NCBI RefSeq assembly: GCF_001012815.1
Contig: NZ_JYJP01000051.1
Span: 94,887-158,886, forward strand
Length of the DNA: 64,000 bases
Direction: 5' to 3'
Origin: Vibrio mexicanus
Lineage (GTDB): Bacteria; Pseudomonadota; Gammaproteobacteria; Enterobacterales; Vibrionaceae
In this document: piece after piece, positions 30,548 through 40,411 of the stretch
Position numbering within the stretch: position 1 is the first letter of the stretch
Layout: the number at the start of each line of letters is the position of its first letter
The notes under the pieces: model-generated
The model's database searches: none
What the model saw: the letters and a program-made list of their open reading frames with translations, nothing else
Told to the model about the DNA's origin: nothing
Translations under genes and position numbers: made by a program

Positions 30548-33231
30548 TCAATCGTTGAGCGGTAAAACCATATCTGCGGTCCCATCTTCAAACTGAATGT
30601 CGAGCTTAAAACCGAGTTTTTGTGCCAGTGTAAGCATGCCTCGGTTGTTAGGCATTGTCATTCCTGATAACTGCTTGGTACCTTTCGCCTTACAGTAGCC
30701 GATGATTTTACTCATCAGAACTTTACCTAACCCTTTCCCTTTTAAGTCAGAGCGAATCAGAATCGCAAATTCCGCATCTGAGTTGTCCGGCGTGATCAGT
30801 GCCCTTGAAACGCCAATGATCTTATCTTCTCCATCCTCATTGATAACGGCGACAAACGCCATTTCGCGGTCATAATCTATTTGAGTGAGGTTGGCTAGCG
30901 CTTCATGATTGAACTCGCCCACATCGCTAAAGAAGCGCTTGTACAAATCTTCTTTAGAGACGTTATTGATAAAGTCAGCGTGATTAGGTTCATCCTCAGG
31001 CAAAATAGGGCGAAGCAAGGCAACATCGCCATCCTTGAGTACGACTTGTTCTTCAAACTCAACGGGGTAAGGGCGTATCGCTAAGCGTTCATGAGCATGA
31101 CCTTCATATTTTCGTAAAGTCAGGTCGGCATCAATTATCGTAAATTTGCCGCCATTAGCGAGTACTGGATGTATATCCAGCTCATGCATTTGGGGGCAAC
31201 TTACCACCATTTGTGAGATACGCACTAAGAATTCTGACAGCCCTTCAATGTTCATTGGATCAGGCAATTTCTGTGGACGAATCTTGCCACCTTTAATCGC
31301 TCTTACAATTAGGTAGCGTGCGAGCGTCATGTTCAGTGGTGGCAGAGCAGAGGCAGCGTCAATGGATTCATCCCACTCTGAACCACCCTGACCAATGAGT
31401 ATGATGGGGCCGAACGTATCGTCAGTTTTTACCTTGATACGGATCTCTTCGCCACCGGCGAGTTTCGCCATTCCTTGAACCAATAGTCCATGAATGTTGG
31501 CTGACGGGTAGGAGAGTTTAGTTCTATCAATAATAGCTTGTGACGCGCTGGCAACTTCTGCACTGTTACGTAAGTTGAGCATAACACCTTGCACATCAGA
31601 CTTATGAGCAATGTCTGGCGAACGCAATTTAACCGCGACTGGATAGCCGATTTCTTCGGCAATGTGTACCGCTTCACTTGCGTCAGACGCAATCCATGTT
31701 GGCAGCACATCGAAGTTAAAACACCTTAAGAAATAACCAATCTGGTGAGTATCTAAGGTTACCAGTTCGTCACCCTGTAACTTAATATCAATCCAGTCTT
31801 TAGCTTTAGTCAGCTCAGTACTGTGTATTTGTTCAGCGGTGGTCGGTGTTTCCATCAATTGCTTTTGATTTCGTCGGTACTCGACCAAGTGCATGAAAGC
31901 GACCACAGCACTTTCAGGGGTGCGATAAGTAGGAATGCCCGCTTGAGTGAATATGTTTCTGGCCGGTTTGGCTGTCAGTTCTCCAGACCAATTCGTCAAA
32001 ATATTGAAGCGTTTATGACGAGGGTGAGACTTAATGGCTTCAACAATGGCTTGCGCGGTTAACTCTGAATGAGCGACTGCAGATGGGCTATGCATAATCA
32101 AAATGGCGTCTGCACAATCACTGTTCATCACTGCATTCAGTGCCATCACGTAACGCGTATGATCAGCATCACCAACAAGATCGATTGGGTTTCGGTTACT
32201 CCAACTACTCGGCAATATGCTATTAAGTTTGTCTATGAGCTCCGCATCGAGCTTGGCCATCTTACCACCGCGCTCTAGTAGCGTATCCACCGCCATAATC
32301 GCTGGGCCACCACCATTTGTAATGATCGCCAAACGTTCACCGCGCAATGGGACTGAATGAGTTAACGTCTCTACCGCAGCAAACAATTCATGGTTGTTTT
32401 TAACTCGCAGCATACCGGTGCGGCGAATCGCGGAATCATAAATGATATCAAGCGTATTGTTACCCCCGTATGCGCTTTGGCCGCTTTCTTGCCTGCTCGA
32501 GTTCGACCACCTTTTAGAACCAATATCCGTCGGTTGCGGGATGCCGCACGCGCTGCTGACATAAACCGCCGCGCATCATCAATGGTGTCGACATACAGTA
32601 GGATCGCTTCTGTTTTTGAATCGGTACTAAGGTAGTCTAAAAGGTCGGCAAAGTTGATGTCGGACGCGTTACCAATTGATATAAATGCTGAGAAACCAAT
32701 GTTCTTATCATTGGCCCAATCCAATACTGTGGTACAAACTGCGGCAGATTGAGAGATAAAGGCGATCTTTCCTTGTTGAGCCGTCACTGGGGAAAACGAG
32801 GCATTAAAGTTAATCCACGGTAATATCAAGCCAAGACTATTTGGGCCAAGAATTCTCATCTTGGCTTTTCTTGCAATCTCTACACATTGAGCCTGCAGAG
32901 ATAGTCCAGATTCATCGATGGTGTGCATGTCAGAGGACAGCACAATTACGTTCTTCACTTCTTTCTCTGCAAGCTGCTTAAAAAGTTCTAGATTTCTCGA
33001 AGCATGGGTACAAAGCACGGCAATATCAGGCACTAAAGGTAAGTCAGACACCTTTTTATAGGCGAGTACACCACAAACTGTGCTGTATTTGGGCGTAACA
33101 GGCATGATTGCGCCTTCAAACCCGCCTTGGAGAAGGTTTTTAATGACGATATTCCCCGCACGAAAAGGCTGAGAAGAGGCGCCAATAACAGCAACAGACT
33201 TGGGCTTAAACAGTGACGTTAATAAGTTCAT
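30548..33231 (-). CDS. Pat-type protein lysine acetyltransferase with acyl-CoA synthetase domains (one frameshift)
   Basis: A large enzyme resembling E. coli PatZ/YfiQ, which acetylates lysines of metabolic enzymes such as acetyl-CoA synthetase. Domain order: CoA-binding (residues 1-130, SVAVIGASSQPFRAGNIV), succinyl-CoA ligase-like domains, ATP-grasp (KLRSPDIAHKSDVQGVMLN), and a C-terminal GNAT (about the last 160 residues; RSDLKGKGLGKVLM is the acetyl-CoA loop). One G is missing in the run at 32463-32467 (five C on the top strand where six are needed); after correction HTGGNNTLDIIYDSAIRRTG is continuous. Joined length about 894, normal for the family. ADP-forming synthetase activity is not expected for PatZ-like proteins. 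Confidence 0.9.
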
Positions 33232-33450
33232 AACTTACCTAGCTTAATGTTGATATAGCACTACACTAAACCAAAAATGGTTCGATTAGTGTGATTATGG
33301 ATCGGCAAGCTTGTTCAATTGGCTTACTTGCCATCAGGTTTGTGCCGTGAGTCACACACTATTGATATATAATTGGTGAGTGTGCTTGATTCTATGCCGC
33401 TCTAACGGCATGATTTAAAGTAATTTCTATTCAAGGTGTTTGGCGATTTC

Positions 33451-34008
33451 ATGAAAAAAATAACGATTATTAGCTTTTCTGTTTTACTAGGTGCTTGTGC
33501 ATCTGGTGAGTACGTAACAGATGTAAGTTCAGAGAGCTACCGCGAAGACTATAAAACCGAACAAGTAGAGCAGCCTGTAATGACAGAGCAGGGTGTAGCA
33601 GAAGGAATTTCTGAAGAAAACGTGGCGATGAAAGAGATCAAAACCACAGCTAAGTCGGAACCAATGAAAAAAGAAGCGGCTGTGGCCATCATTCCACCAA
33701 CTAAGAAGCAAGTGGCAATGAATCCACGTTATGGCTTTACCATCCAAGTTGTTGCGGTTGGTTCACAAGCGAAGGTAGATTCATTTGCGAAAAAGCTTCC
33801 TGTTGACGAGCAGCCAATCTGGGAAAACTACAAAGTAGTGAATGGCACTAAGTGGTATACCGTATTGTACGGTGATTACGCAACGCGTACTGATGCTCTC
33901 AAAGCAATCCAAGCTCTTCCAAGTGATTTGAAATCGCTAAAACCGTTTGTTAAGAGCATTGACTCTATTAAGAACTCTGAGTATCCAACGTTAAACAAAC
34001 TGAACTAA
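33451..34008 (+). CDS. SPOR-domain lipoprotein
   Basis: I choose the ATG at 33451, not the upstream GTG, because it gives a clean lipoprotein signal (MKKITIISFSVLLGAC). After an acidic low-complexity linker (residues 25-90), the C-terminal 75 residues form a SPOR domain (GFTIQVVAVGSQAKVDSFAK, then KWYTVLYGDYATRTDALKAI). SPOR domains bind denuded septal peptidoglycan, so a role at the division site is likely. Monocistronic, 185 residues. It is followed by ddl, another wall gene, but on a separate transcript. Confidence 0.88.
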   Translation: MKKITIISFSVLLGACASGEYVTDVSSESYREDYKTEQVEQPVMTEQGVAEGISEENVAMKEIKTTAKSEPMKKEAAVAIIPPTKKQVAMNPRYGFTIQVVAVGSQAKVDSFAKKLPVDEQPIWENYKVVNGTKWYTVLYGDYATRTDALKAIQALPSDLKSLKPFVKSIDSIKNSEYPTLNKLN

Positions 34009-34027
34009 TCAGAGACTAAATTAAACG

Positions 34028-34050
34028 AAAGGGGCGTAAGCCCCTTTTTA
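34028..34050 (+). terminator. Terminator of the SPOR lipoprotein gene
   Basis: AAAGGGGC pairs with GCCCCTTT around GTAA, followed by TTA. Confidence 0.85.
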
Positions 34051-34175
34051 TTGCCTATCAATTAATCAAACTCATCGTAAATTGACATTTAGCTAGGGTT
34101 TACACGGTGTAAGCCGATAGGAAATTGATTATGATGGCTCTATACATAACGAATTTTGCCTAGGAACGTTCAACA

Positions 34176-35165
34176 ATGACCACTATTCTTCTTTTATGTG
34201 GCGGCGGTTCATCAGAACACGAAGTCTCTTTAGTCTCTGCCAATTATCTTCAATCACAGCTATCGCTTGACCCTTCGTTCAACGTGCTACGTGTAGAGAT
34301 GAAAAAAGAAGGGTGGTTTAATGACCAAGACCAATTGGTCTATTTAGATACCAATAGTGCATCAATCAACTGTGACAACACGTCGACCAAAATCGATTTC
34401 GTTGTACCTTGTATTCATGGCTTTCCAGGTGAGACCGGCGACATTCAATCGATGCTTGAGCTTGCGAACATTCCCTATCTAGGCTGTGGGTCTGAGGCAA
34501 GTTCAAACAGTTTCAATAAGATCACATCTAAGCTTTGGTATGATGCGATTGGCATCGCTAACACGCCCTATGTTTTTCTATCCAACAACGATGAAAGTTC
34601 TTACCAACGTTCGCTAAAAGCATTCGAGCAATGGGGAAGCTTGTTCGTTAAAGCGGCAAGACAGGGTTCATCAGTAGGGTGCTATAAAGTGACGCAAGAG
34701 TCTGAATTGCGCAAGGCCATCAACGATGCGTTTGGTTATTCAGATCAAGTTCTTATCGAGAAAGCCGTTAAACCACGTGAGCTTGAAGTTGCCGCATACG
34801 AATATCAAGGTAAGCTGCATATCACACCACCTGGTGAAGTCATCGCGCCTGTAGATGCGTTCTATACATACGAAGAGAAATACAGTTCAGACAGCCACTC
34901 AACGACAGAAATTGTAGCGAAAAACTTAACTCAAGAACATTTAGATAAAATCGCAGCATATTCAGAGCGTGTATTTACCCAAATGCGCTTAAGGCATCTA
35001 TCGAGAATTGATTTCTTCCTAACAGAGGATGGTGATATTTATCTGAATGAGGTCAATACCTTCCCTGGGATGACGCCGATTTCAATGTTTCCAAAGATGT
35101 TGCAGAACCATGGGCCACAGTTCCACGAGTTCTTAGCTGACTGCGTTAAATCGTCAGTCGTTTAA
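34176..35165 (+). CDS. ddl: D-alanine--D-alanine ligase
   Basis: An ATP-grasp enzyme that makes D-Ala-D-Ala for peptidoglycan. Signature segments are LCGGGSSEHEVSLVSA at the N-terminus, PCIHGFPGETGDIQSMLELA, KAARQGSSVGCYKV (glycine-rich ATP loop) and DIYLNEVNTFPGMTPISMFP (metal and D-Ala binding). 329 residues, within the usual range. It is isolated from the division and cell-wall cluster, so this may be a second, DdlA-type copy. Its stop overlaps that of the convergent recombinase gene. Confidence 0.94.
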   Translation: MTTILLLCGGGSSEHEVSLVSANYLQSQLSLDPSFNVLRVEMKKEGWFNDQDQLVYLDTNSASINCDNTSTKIDFVVPCIHGFPGETGDIQSMLELANIPYLGCGSEASSNSFNKITSKLWYDAIGIANTPYVFLSNNDESSYQRSLKAFEQWGSLFVKAARQGSSVGCYKVTQESELRKAINDAFGYSDQVLIEKAVKPRELEVAAYEYQGKLHITPPGEVIAPVDAFYTYEEKYSSDSHSTTEIVAKNLTQEHLDKIAAYSERVFTQMRLRHLSRIDFFLTEDGDIYLNEVNTFPGMTPISMFPKMLQNHGPQFHEFLADCVKSSVV

Positions 35166-36118
35166 CCCCAAGGTTTAATCGTCTTAAACTGTACTTTTTC
35201 AGTCTCTGCCTTATCTTTGTTTCCTAGATATTGATAAGGCATTGCTGGACTTAACCAACGTCCAAACTCTTGAATATCTTTTACCTTGTGACCTTGGCTG
35301 GCCAACTCCCTTACCGCACCGATTCTTAACGACTGTCCTGAGAACTTAAAATCTCCTCCAATCATTTCACCCAACGTTCTTAATGCCCGATAGATTGACG
35401 AGTCATCCATAGGGGCTTCACCAATGTTTCCGTGGCGATCTATTGCTCTAAATAGTGGGCCCTGGGTCGCACCAAGTGCTGATACCCAATTGCGAACGAC
35501 GGCACTTAACGTGTCAGATAACTGATAGGTTGTTGCTTCAATGTGCAAGGTTGTGCAAGCGTCTTCCATGTTGATTGAAAATACACTCAAGTTTTTGGTT
35601 TCTGAGCGTTTTAACGCGCATTCAAACATGATACCTGCCAGTGCAAGATTTCTATGATCGATACTGCGTTCACTGTTTGCCAATTTTTGTACGAGCAGCT
35701 GAAAATGTGATGAAGTAAAAGCAACAGCTTGCTTTGCATCTCCTTTCTTTTTAAGCCGTAAGTCAGCTAAACACTGCCGAATACGTGGGTTTGTTGTTGG
35801 GTCAGGTTGGCTAATGATTCGGTGGAATAGACCGATAGTGACCGCGTAACGCCTAATGGTGGCGTATTTTCGTTGCTTGGATTCGTTTTCTAAAAATAGG
35901 CGTACAGCTGTAGAAGAGGCGGGCAGTGGATGTACTCTTTTAGATAAGCAAAATTCTACAAAGAGATTCCAATCCTTGGTCATAGCAAGTAATGAGTTTC
36001 GTGAGTATAAACCGTGGGTTAGCTCGTCAACGTCTTCTAAGATAACAAGATGTGAGAACAATGTTATCGTTCGTTTAATAACATCTGGAGAAGTCAGAGG
36101 TGGTATCTCTTTTTTCAT
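35162..36118 (-). CDS. Orphan tyrosine recombinase-like protein
   Basis: A 318-residue protein with an N-terminal SAM-like domain (residues 30-115) and a C-terminal catalytic-like domain. The boxes are recognisable but atypical. Box I reads ALKRSETKNL, where the usual Arg position holds Lys with Arg next to it. Box II reads SGQSLRIGAVRE, with Gln where His is usual. The final box reads EFGRWLSPAMPYQYLGN, with Arg-Trp and two candidate nucleophile tyrosines. No att-like repeats or mobile cargo were seen. Its stop codon and that of ddl share a TTAA. It could be a domesticated recombinase or a DNA-binding relative. Confidence 0.75.
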   Translation of the reverse strand: MKKEIPPLTSPDVIKRTITLFSHLVILEDVDELTHGLYSRNSLLAMTKDWNLFVEFCLSKRVHPLPASSTAVRLFLENESKQRKYATIRRYAVTIGLFHRIISQPDPTTNPRIRQCLADLRLKKKGDAKQAVAFTSSHFQLLVQKLANSERSIDHRNLALAGIMFECALKRSETKNLSVFSINMEDACTTLHIEATTYQLSDTLSAVVRNWVSALGATQGPLFRAIDRHGNIGEAPMDDSSIYRALRTLGEMIGGDFKFSGQSLRIGAVRELASQGHKVKDIQEFGRWLSPAMPYQYLGNKDKAETEKVQFKTIKPWG

Positions 36119-36223
36119 TCTAATGCACTATAACATTTTAATTTATGACAAATATACTTGATAACCATGAATTTACAATTATTATTTAAGAATATACATT
36201 GTGGACGATAAGAATAACTAATT

Positions 36224-36598
36224 ATGGCTGTTGCGACTTACAGAGGTTTTAACCTCAAAACTGCTGCAAGCAGTACAGATGTATGGCAAGTTCAAATCAA
36301 AAACCACGTATTAAGTGGAAGCATGGCTGCTGTTAAGAAAAGTATTGATTGGTTCTGTGATACAGCAACCATCATTGACCCTCGTGAGTTCAGTTCAGTT
36401 GGGCAGAAAAAACAAGCGTCCGGCCAACCAGCACAAGAGAACTTCAATGGCTTTGCGCTCAAGAATGATACCGGTGAAGCAAACGCCTGGTATTGTTTCT
36501 TTAACGGGCGCCTAATAAAGGGAAGTAAGCTTGGACTGCAAAAGCATATCGAGGCATACTTGCTTGCTAAACAAAAAGCCGAGCAACAGAAGAAGTAG
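36224..36598 (+). CDS. DUF3319-like hypothetical protein
   Basis: A 124-residue protein beginning MAVATYRGFNLKT, with a central region FNGFALKNDTGEANAWYCFF and a Lys/Gln-rich C-terminal helix. I think it belongs to DUF3319, a small Vibrio family, but cannot verify this. The N-terminal half (YRGFNLKTAASSTDVWQVQI, then LSGSMAAVKKSIDWFCD) looks like a short beta-sheet plus helix. It lies 6 bases before yciH and is probably co-transcribed. Confidence 0.65.
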   Translation: MAVATYRGFNLKTAASSTDVWQVQIKNHVLSGSMAAVKKSIDWFCDTATIIDPREFSSVGQKKQASGQPAQENFNGFALKNDTGEANAWYCFFNGRLIKGSKLGLQKHIEAYLLAKQKAEQQKK

Positions 36599-36604
36599 AT
36601 AACC

Positions 36605-36916
36605 ATGACTCTCGTATACTCAACCGATGTTGGTAGAATCAAGCCAGAAGAAGAAAAAGTTGAACGTCCTAAGGGCGATGGCATTGTCCGTATCTTAAAG
36701 CAAACCAAAGGCCGTAAAGGAAAAGGCGTATCCATCGTTACCGGTTTAGACCTTGATGATGCACCATTAAAACTTTTAGCCGCTGAACTTAAGAAAGTAT
36801 GTGGCTGCGGCGGTTCTGTAAAAGACGGTACAATCGAAATCCAAGGCGATGCGAGAGATAAGATCAAAGCGCTCTTGGAAAAGAAAGGCTACACAGTTAA
36901 GTTAGCTGGCGGCTAA
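36605..36916 (+). CDS. yciH: SUI1-family translation factor YciH
   Basis: A 103-residue protein related to eukaryotic eIF1. The SUI1 domain spans residues 28-100 (VRILKQTKGRKGKGVSIVTG, LKKVCGCGGSVKDGTIEIQG, DKIKALLEKKGYTVK). In E. coli YciH acts on initiation fidelity and inhibits translation under stress. Second gene of a short operon; a 10-bp hairpin follows. Confidence 0.92.
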   Translation: MTLVYSTDVGRIKPEEEKVERPKGDGIVRILKQTKGRKGKGVSIVTGLDLDDAPLKLLAAELKKVCGCGGSVKDGTIEIQGDARDKIKALLEKKGYTVKLAGG

Positions 36917-36924
36917 GCCAGATT

Positions 36925-36963
36925 AATAAACAGCGTTTGAATTTATTTAAATAGCTGTTTATT
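36925..36963 (+). terminator. Hairpin after yciH
   Basis: AATAAACAGC (36925-36934) pairs perfectly with GCTGTTTATT (36954-36963) around a 19-base AT-rich loop. There is no clean T run. Confidence 0.5.
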
Positions 36964-37153
36964 AAGTATTTTATGGTAAATTACATATGTTAAATAGAAC
37001 ATCTCAGATTCAGCCATAGTAAAAGTAGAGCACTCACGTGCTCTATATTTGGAATGTTGCATTTACCATAAGATAGATAATACGCACTGTGATAGTAATT
37101 CAACAGGGCTGTCAATAGCCACCGCCAACCCAAACACAGCCGCATATCGACAG

Positions 37154-37645
37154 CTATTTTACAGCCTTAGACACTCCAAAGAACTGTTCTGGTGCTTTCT
37201 CTTGCCCTTGATCGATTACGTGGCGTAGTTCTTTAGCTAAATCCGAATCTAACTGGGCTAGCGTGTCGAGGTCTTCCTTGGCTAGATTGGGCTTATCCAT
37301 CTGCACATAAAGAACGCCGCGATACATATACGGCTCCGCTAACTTTGGCTCCAGTTCGATTGCACGGTTGTAATGGCTTAAAGCTTCTTCAAAGTTAGCG
37401 CGTCCTTGCTTGCGTAACGTGTAAGCAAGATTGTTGTGCGCCTTTGCGAAATCTTCATCGCGTTCTATAGCCTTCCTAAATTTTACTTCTGCATCCTCAA
37501 ATTGTTTGTTGAGCATTAGCTTCACGCCAGAGTTGTAAGTTCTTTCTGCACCAGAAAGATAACTTGACCGACTTGCCCCAGAACCTGCAGCAACCACCGT
37601 ATTGACCACTAACAGTGCTGATAACGCAATCATCCATTTAGACAT
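37154..37645 (-). CDS. Exported tetratricopeptide-repeat protein
   Basis: A 163-residue protein with a signal peptide (MSKWMIALSALLVVNTVVAAG) followed by about three TPR units: YNSGVKLMLNKQFEDAEVKF, AKAHNNLAYTLRKQGRANFE, and PYMYRGVLYVQMDKPNLAKE. TPRs mediate protein contacts; the partner is unknown. Likely periplasmic. It lies near the vxr region in the same orientation but is separated by about 400 non-coding bases and YoaH. Confidence 0.82.
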   Translation of the reverse strand: MSKWMIALSALLVVNTVVAAGSGASRSSYLSGAERTYNSGVKLMLNKQFEDAEVKFRKAIERDEDFAKAHNNLAYTLRKQGRANFEEALSHYNRAIELEPKLAEPYMYRGVLYVQMDKPNLAKEDLDTLAQLDSDLAKELRHVIDQGQEKAPEQFFGVSKAVK

Positions 37646-38009
37646 CTAACTACCTCGTTTATTACTGACTCGTCATCACTACGCAGTTCGACAGTAACAA
37701 GTTCATTAACCGATAGATAATGTTTAGAGGAAATATTTAAAAGTGACAATGTCTAGCCGCAGAATATATAACTGGCTCTTTATGACCAAAATATAGAGAC
37801 TGTAATTAAATTACATAAGCATGCAAAGTAGCAATCCAGACAGAAGATTATTCTTCAGTAACATGTTGTAATAACAATGCATATTTCGCTTGAGACCTTG
37901 TTTTGACCCTACAGAGAGGCGTGGATTAACAGGCAATTTTCACAAAGTGTATGCTTTCTGATGTGTGAGATTATCAAATGATAATTTTGTTATAGTGCGT
38001 CAATAGACA
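37646..38009. other. Intergenic region of about 360 bases
   Basis: AT-rich, with no supported gene. It presumably holds the promoter of the TPR gene at its left end. The only distinct signals are the palindrome and -10-like box described separately at 37970-37996. Confidence 0.5.
37970..37996 (+). promoter_or_regulatory. AT-rich palindrome with adjacent -10-like box
   Basis: ATTATCA-AA-TGATAAT (37970-37985) is a perfect 7-bp inverted repeat resembling a partial Fur box. TATAGT follows at 37991-37996. A transcript from here would run rightward into the hairpin at 38018-38033, antisense to the end of the YoaH gene. Confidence 0.3.
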
Positions 38010-38036
38010 AAAGAAAAGGCAGCGATTGCTGCCCTA
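38010..38036 (-). terminator. Terminator of the YoaH-like gene
   Basis: GGCAGC (38018-38023) pairs with GCTGCC (38028-38033) around GATT. On the minus strand it is followed by TTTTCTTTT. Confidence 0.85.
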
Positions 38037-38041
38037 TCCTT

Positions 38042-38194
38042 TTAGTCTTTTTTTGCTGCGGCTTCTTCTCGAATCTTGGTGGCAACGATTTTGATGGCTT
38101 CGGCCGTACTAATACCTTGCGCCATCAATTCTTGAATTTGCTCTACAGCTTTTTGCTGCTCTTCATGGCTTAGCGGTGGTAAATCATCAAACAT
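38042..38194 (-). CDS. YoaH family protein (UPF0181)
   Basis: A 50-residue protein: [20 protein letters not shown], then [20 protein letters not shown] and [10 protein letters not shown]. The [27 protein letters not shown] pattern is diagnostic of UPF0181/YoaH. A ribosome site AGGAGCC lies 8-14 bases upstream of the ATG. Function unknown. Own terminator downstream. Confidence 0.9.
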   Translation of the reverse strand: MFDDLPPLSHEEQQKAVEQIQELMAQGISTAEAIKIVATKIREEAAAKKD

Positions 38195-38273
38195 AAAAAT
38201 GGCTCCTGTAATGAGGAGCCAACTATATAACGAATTTGATACCAGATGCTACTTTAACTTAGCGTTTAAAGCT

Positions 38274-39478
38274 TTAGTAACTACCTAAGAAATTAATGTA
38301 GGCACCCATTGAGTTTTCGTTCTTGTAACTTGCGCCAATATCAAGCTGGAACAAGTTCAAAGGTGAGATACCCACGCCAGCCGTGATTACGCCGTCGGAA
38401 TCATCATACGCTAAGTTTGTTTTGTAACCCGCTCTTAGTTTGAGTTGGCGCATGATGTCAATCTCGCCCCTACCCTTAGCATCTGTACGTTGTCGTTGAA
38501 ACTGGTGAACTTCTTCTCTTCGTTAAGATCGTAGTCAACGCTGATAGCAGCGTAATCGCCAATTAAACCAACACCGACTGTGTATTGCGGTTTCATTTGA
38601 TATGAATGTTGTAGGTCGAAATCCCGACTTTGAGTTGGGTCTATCTCAGATTGAACACTATAAGAAAGGCGTTTGGTTTGGATGTCTCTGGAAACTAAGT
38701 TCGTGGCTGCAAAACCAACACGTAGCGGACCATGGAACCAAAGAAAGCCTGCGTCGAAGTTAAGCATGGTTTCACCCGTGCCATTTTCACGAATATCCGT
38801 GATGTCGTAGCTTTCTAAATTCGCTGAGTAGACATACGTGTAGATACGCTGAAGTTTTGGTGTCACACCGAACGCAATATGTTGACCTAAAAACGTTTGG
38901 TATTTCGCTAGCGAGATACCGACTTCAGTCACACCGATAGCAACCGCATTAACCGCACTAAGTTCTGCATTGACTGCTGTATTAATACCGTCAATTGGGA
39001 TAACAGAATTTGCACCAGTGTAGATATCGGCTTCAGCAAAAGACTCTGTGTAAGCTTTGCCGAAAACGTTAGCAGCAATATATTGGTTTGGGATAGCGAA
39101 TGCGATAACACCGCCTAACTCAAGCCCGGCTTTATCACCTTCCAATGAGTCAAGCGCGCCTTGCACCTCACCGATATTACTGTAGTCGCCACCACTGATT
39201 TGATCGATCAAACCTGCGGTATAGTCTAAGTCGTCAACTAAGTTATGTTCATCACTGTAGCTCAAACCAAAACTTGGAATGATCATACCTACATCATCAT
39301 TACGACGGTAGATTGCGACTAAAGCTGGATTGTAAAAAGGAGCAGTCAGAAAATTGGCAGAAACGACACCGGTTCCGCCCATCGCATCGCCACGAGCTTC
39401 AATAGCGTAGTTGGCTGCGTAAGAGGATGAAGCGGCAAGTGCGACAGAAAGCGATAGTAATTTTATGGTATTTTTCAT
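38274..39478 (-). CDS. TraF-like outer-membrane barrel protein, second copy (one frameshift)
   Basis: This is a paralogue of the 12216-13352 gene. It has a signal peptide (through SSSYA) and a mature start with IEARGDAMGGTGVVSANFLT, then APFYNPAL. The uncorrected frame stops near 38435. One T is missing near 38461 (AGATTGAC should read AGATTTGAC); the restored frame continues DIMRQLKLRAGYKTNLAYDD and GVGISPLNLFQLDIGASY and ends INFLGSY at 38274. Corrected length is about 401 residues with a C-terminal aromatic residue, as expected for a barrel. It lies 60 bases after vxrC and may be the last gene of that operon. Confidence 0.82.
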
Positions 39479-39538
39479 AACGATATAAACGTTTATTTCC
39501 CTATATGTCTATATCGGTATATTCTGTATGATCTTTAG

Positions 39539-40411
39539 TTATTCCTCTACAGAAACATCATAAGTTTTACTAATTATTTGGGATTGTTCCACAATTATGG
39601 CACCCTGCCATCTTTGGTGCGTCATGGAGATGGCCAAAACGTATCGACCTGGATCGAGTTGCGCCATATCTAACGAAGTTGGATAGTCCGATTCGTACAC
39701 TTCACTCCAGATTCGTTGGTATTTTCCATCGACGTAATCGTATAAACCGATTTCTAGTTTTGGAAGCGTACAAAAACTATTAAGCAGAGCATTTTTTTCA
39801 ATAACCCACTGATCTTTTGACGACCAACGAACGGTTTGACGCGCTTTTGGATCGCCAAGCAGTACCCAAGAACTCCAAGACTCTTGATTTTTGGTAGTGA
39901 CATCAAGTCGATATAGCCCTTTAGGTACTCGGCTATTAACGTTATAACGCTTAGTAAACAAAGATTTATCTGTGCCTTCGATAGCTTGTATCGATTTGGT
40001 TTCGTCGGCAGAGATTGGACGGTCGACCCAGCGTTTCAATGTGAGATCTGAGATTTCCTCATCCGATGTCGCTTCTAGCACGATACGAAACGCGTCGCGT
40101 CCAGGGCTTTGAATATCGGTTCGGCGAATAACAACTTTTGAGAGCCAGTTCGGCAGAGTTTTAGTGTCGAGCCCTTTGCCGCAATCGAGCTCGAACGACT
40201 GTAGTAGCAAATCATTGAGGTGTTCTGCATTTACACGCGGTTCTTCTTGCTGCCAGACTTCCACCAATGAGTTAAACATTGATGGTAAATCATCGTTAAG
40301 AAGATGATGGTGTGCTTGTGTAAGCGGCGTGTTCTTTTCGAACCACTCCACTTTATTTGCTAGAACAGGTGCGCTAACTAGCGCACCAATCAATAACCAG
40401 CTTCTAATCAT
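39539..40411 (-). CDS. vxrC: DUF2861 family periplasmic protein, VxrC-like
   Basis: A 290-residue exported protein (signal MIRSWLLIGALVSAPVLA). It has beta-rich domains with segments YRLDVTTKNQESWSSWVLLG and DPGRYVLAISMTHQRWQGAI. The family is DUF2861, which follows the vxrAB genes in V. cholerae. Its start overlaps the vxrB stop by one base (TAATG), indicating translational coupling. A role in sensing or signalling by VxrAB is inferred from the operon only. Confidence 0.75.
   Translation of the reverse strand: MIRSWLLIGALVSAPVLANKVEWFEKNTPLTQAHHHLLNDDLPSMFNSLVEVWQQEEPRVNAEHLNDLLLQSFELDCGKGLDTKTLPNWLSKVVIRRTDIQSPGRDAFRIVLEATSDEEISDLTLKRWVDRPISADETKSIQAIEGTDKSLFTKRYNVNSRVPKGLYRLDVTTKNQESWSSWVLLGDPKARQTVRWSSKDQWVIEKNALLNSFCTLPKLEIGLYDYVDGKYQRIWSEVYESDYPTSLDMAQLDPGRYVLAISMTHQRWQGAIIVEQSQIISKTYDVSVEE

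Noticed and set aside
36292..36867. A 191-codon minus-strand frame across the DUF3319-like and yciH genes
   Set aside because: It is antisense to two genes with good ribosome sites, one of them clearly YciH; the translation is Ser/Phe/Cys-rich shadow sequence.
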